From contig NZ_CP092915.1 of the NCBI RefSeq assembly GCF_022557175.1, positions 3,720,001-3,784,000 of the forward strand: DNA of 64,000 bases. The letters run 5' to 3'. Below the pieces are notes generated by a model. The model worked only from the letters and a program-made list of their open reading frames with translations. It ran no database searches and was not told where the DNA came from. Positions 63,196-64,000 of this stretch are shown one piece after another (the stretch's first letter is position 1; every line of letters starts with the position of its first letter). The stretch is from Mycolicibacterium sp. YH-1. GTDB lineage: Bacteria > Actinomycetota > Actinomycetes > Mycobacteriales > Mycobacteriaceae. The position numbers and the translations under genes are program-made.

Positions 63196-64000
63196 ATGTC
63201 GTTCACTAGCAGGATGTCGCTCACTGGCCGTCTGGCACGGTGGACGGTGCGGACGCGGTCGACCGCGGCGGCCGCCCTGGTCGTGACCGTTGGTGTCGGC
63301 CTGGCGTCCGCCGCGATGTTGCTGGTGCTCTATCACACGTTGCAGCAGTCCACCCAAGCCGCGGGAGCGGCGCGCGCCGCGCAGCTCGTCGAGCAGCTGC
63401 GCAACGACGCCCCGGCCGACCTCGATCCCGGCCTGCTCGGCACCGACGGCCAGGTGGGGGTCATCCAACTACTCGACGAAAAGGGTTCTGTGATCCTGGG
63501 TTCCGCGGGGGCCCCGGCCACGGCGCTGGTGCCGATCGAGGTACCGCCCACGCAGTCGGTGTCGGTGGGCCGTGTGGAGTTCGCCGAAGATGGCGGCGAC
63601 TACTGGGTGACCGCACGCGGCGCCGACACCCCCGCCGGACCGGTGACCGTGTTGGTCGGCGCCGACCGCGAACCCGTCGAGACGATCGTGGCGACCGTCG
63701 CCCTGTTGCTGGGCATCAGCGGACCGTTGCTCGTCATCCTCGTTGCCTGGGCCACCTACCTGCTGGTGGGGCGCGCGTTGCGACCCGTGGAGCGGATCCG
63801 GGCACGGGTGTCCTCCATTTCCACCGCGCAGCTCGACGAACGCGTCCCGGTCCCACCGACCGGTGACGAGATCGCGCACCTCGCGCAGACCATGAACGAC
63901 ATGCTGGCCCGGCTGGAAGCCGGGCACGCCGCTCAGCGTCGATTCGTCAGCGACGCGTCCCACGAACTACGCAGCCCCCTGGCCGCGATCAGCACCGCAT
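63196..64000 (+). CDS. Sensor histidine kinase, N-terminal part (cut by window end)
   Basis: The open frame runs to the window edge with 268 codons. It has a helix (about 24-47, AAAALVVTVGVGLASAAMLLVL), an extracytoplasmic sensor domain (about 48-155), a second helix (about 161-185), a HAMP linker (LLVGRALRPVERIRARVSSIS) and the start of HisKA with the phospho-accepting histidine H256 (FVSDASHELRSPLAAIS). The start ATG 63196 has GAGGGG upstream. The rest of the kinase is outside the window; a response regulator is expected nearby but cannot be seen. Confidence 0.9.
   Translation, partial: MSFTSRMSLTGRLARWTVRTRSTAAAALVVTVGVGLASAAMLLVLYHTLQQSTQAAGAARAAQLVEQLRNDAPADLDPGLLGTDGQVGVIQLLDEKGSVILGSAGAPATALVPIEVPPTQSVSVGRVEFAEDGGDYWVTARGADTPAGPVTVLVGADREPVETIVATVALLLGISGPLLVILVAWATYLLVGRALRPVERIRARVSSISTAQLDERVPVPPTGDEIAHLAQTMNDMLARLEAGHAAQRRFVSDASHELRSPLAAISTA

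Overview
The window is high-GC actinobacterial chromosome and almost certainly comes from a fast-growing Mycobacterium (Mycolicibacterium). The order mutA / DedA-like / SPFH-NfeD / ferrochelatase / inhA-fabG1 / VWA-DUF58-moxR1 / ripB-ripA / acn-acnR / ABC-F / echA12 / thioredoxin / suf operon / mptB / ABC / ctaA / qor / ctaB / tkt-tal-zwf-opcA-pgl / secG-tpiA-pgk-gap matches, in reverse orientation, the M. tuberculosis Rv1492-Rv1436 block. SufB has no intein. A ppc gene, a P450, an MmpL, a formyltransferase/ATP-grasp pair and an ABC/kinase cassette interrupt the M. tuberculosis order. Gene order and recognition of the proteins are the basis for this; no database search was possible.

Layout. 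1-4.4 kb: 3' part of mutA and small membrane genes. 4.4-7.1 kb: fabG1-inhA-hemH (mycolate and heme synthesis) with a conserved leaderless promoter. 7.1-13.4 kb: a moxR1/DUF58/VWA chaperone-like operon and the ripA-ripB peptidoglycan hydrolases. 13.5-16.9 kb: aconitase and its TetR regulator, with a very good AcnR-type operator in the acn promoter. 17-20.2 kb: ABC-F ATPase, HTH protein, EchA12, thioredoxin. 20.2-22.4 kb: an accessory divergent pair (TupA-like ATP-grasp and formyltransferase). 22.4-28.7 kb: sufR-B-D-C-S-U-T, overlapping or closely spaced, with a palindrome over the sufR start. 28.8-36.5 kb: MptB mannosyltransferase, an ABC exporter, heme A synthesis (ctaA, ctaB), an ATP-grasp/quinone reductase divergent pair and the ribosome-rescue factor ArfB. 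36.7-45.8 kb: tkt-tal-zwf-opcA-pgl (NADPH supply), continuing into a small helical protein, an unusual P450 and an alpha/beta hydrolase. 45.8-53.3 kb: ppc, an MmpL transporter and an amidase. 53.4-56.8 kb: gap-pgk-tpiA and secG. 56.9-64 kb: an accessory envelope cassette (secreted peptide, PsbP-like lipoprotein, two ABC ATPases, a large FtsX-type permease, PAP2 phosphatase, sensor histidine kinase cut by the window edge).

Central carbon genes (aconitase, PEP carboxylase, pentose phosphate, lower glycolysis), cofactor assembly (Fe-S, heme, heme A) and cell-envelope genes alternate. Many genes begin directly downstream of a TANNNT -10 element with 6-7 nt spacing, the signature of leaderless mycobacterial transcripts; many others overlap by ATGA or GTGA. 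The most novel material is the 57.4-64 kb cassette, the formyltransferase/ATP-grasp pair, the P450 without a canonical oxygen-activation motif, and several compact regulatory or structural DNA elements. No tRNA, rRNA, CRISPR array, insertion sequence or prophage was seen.
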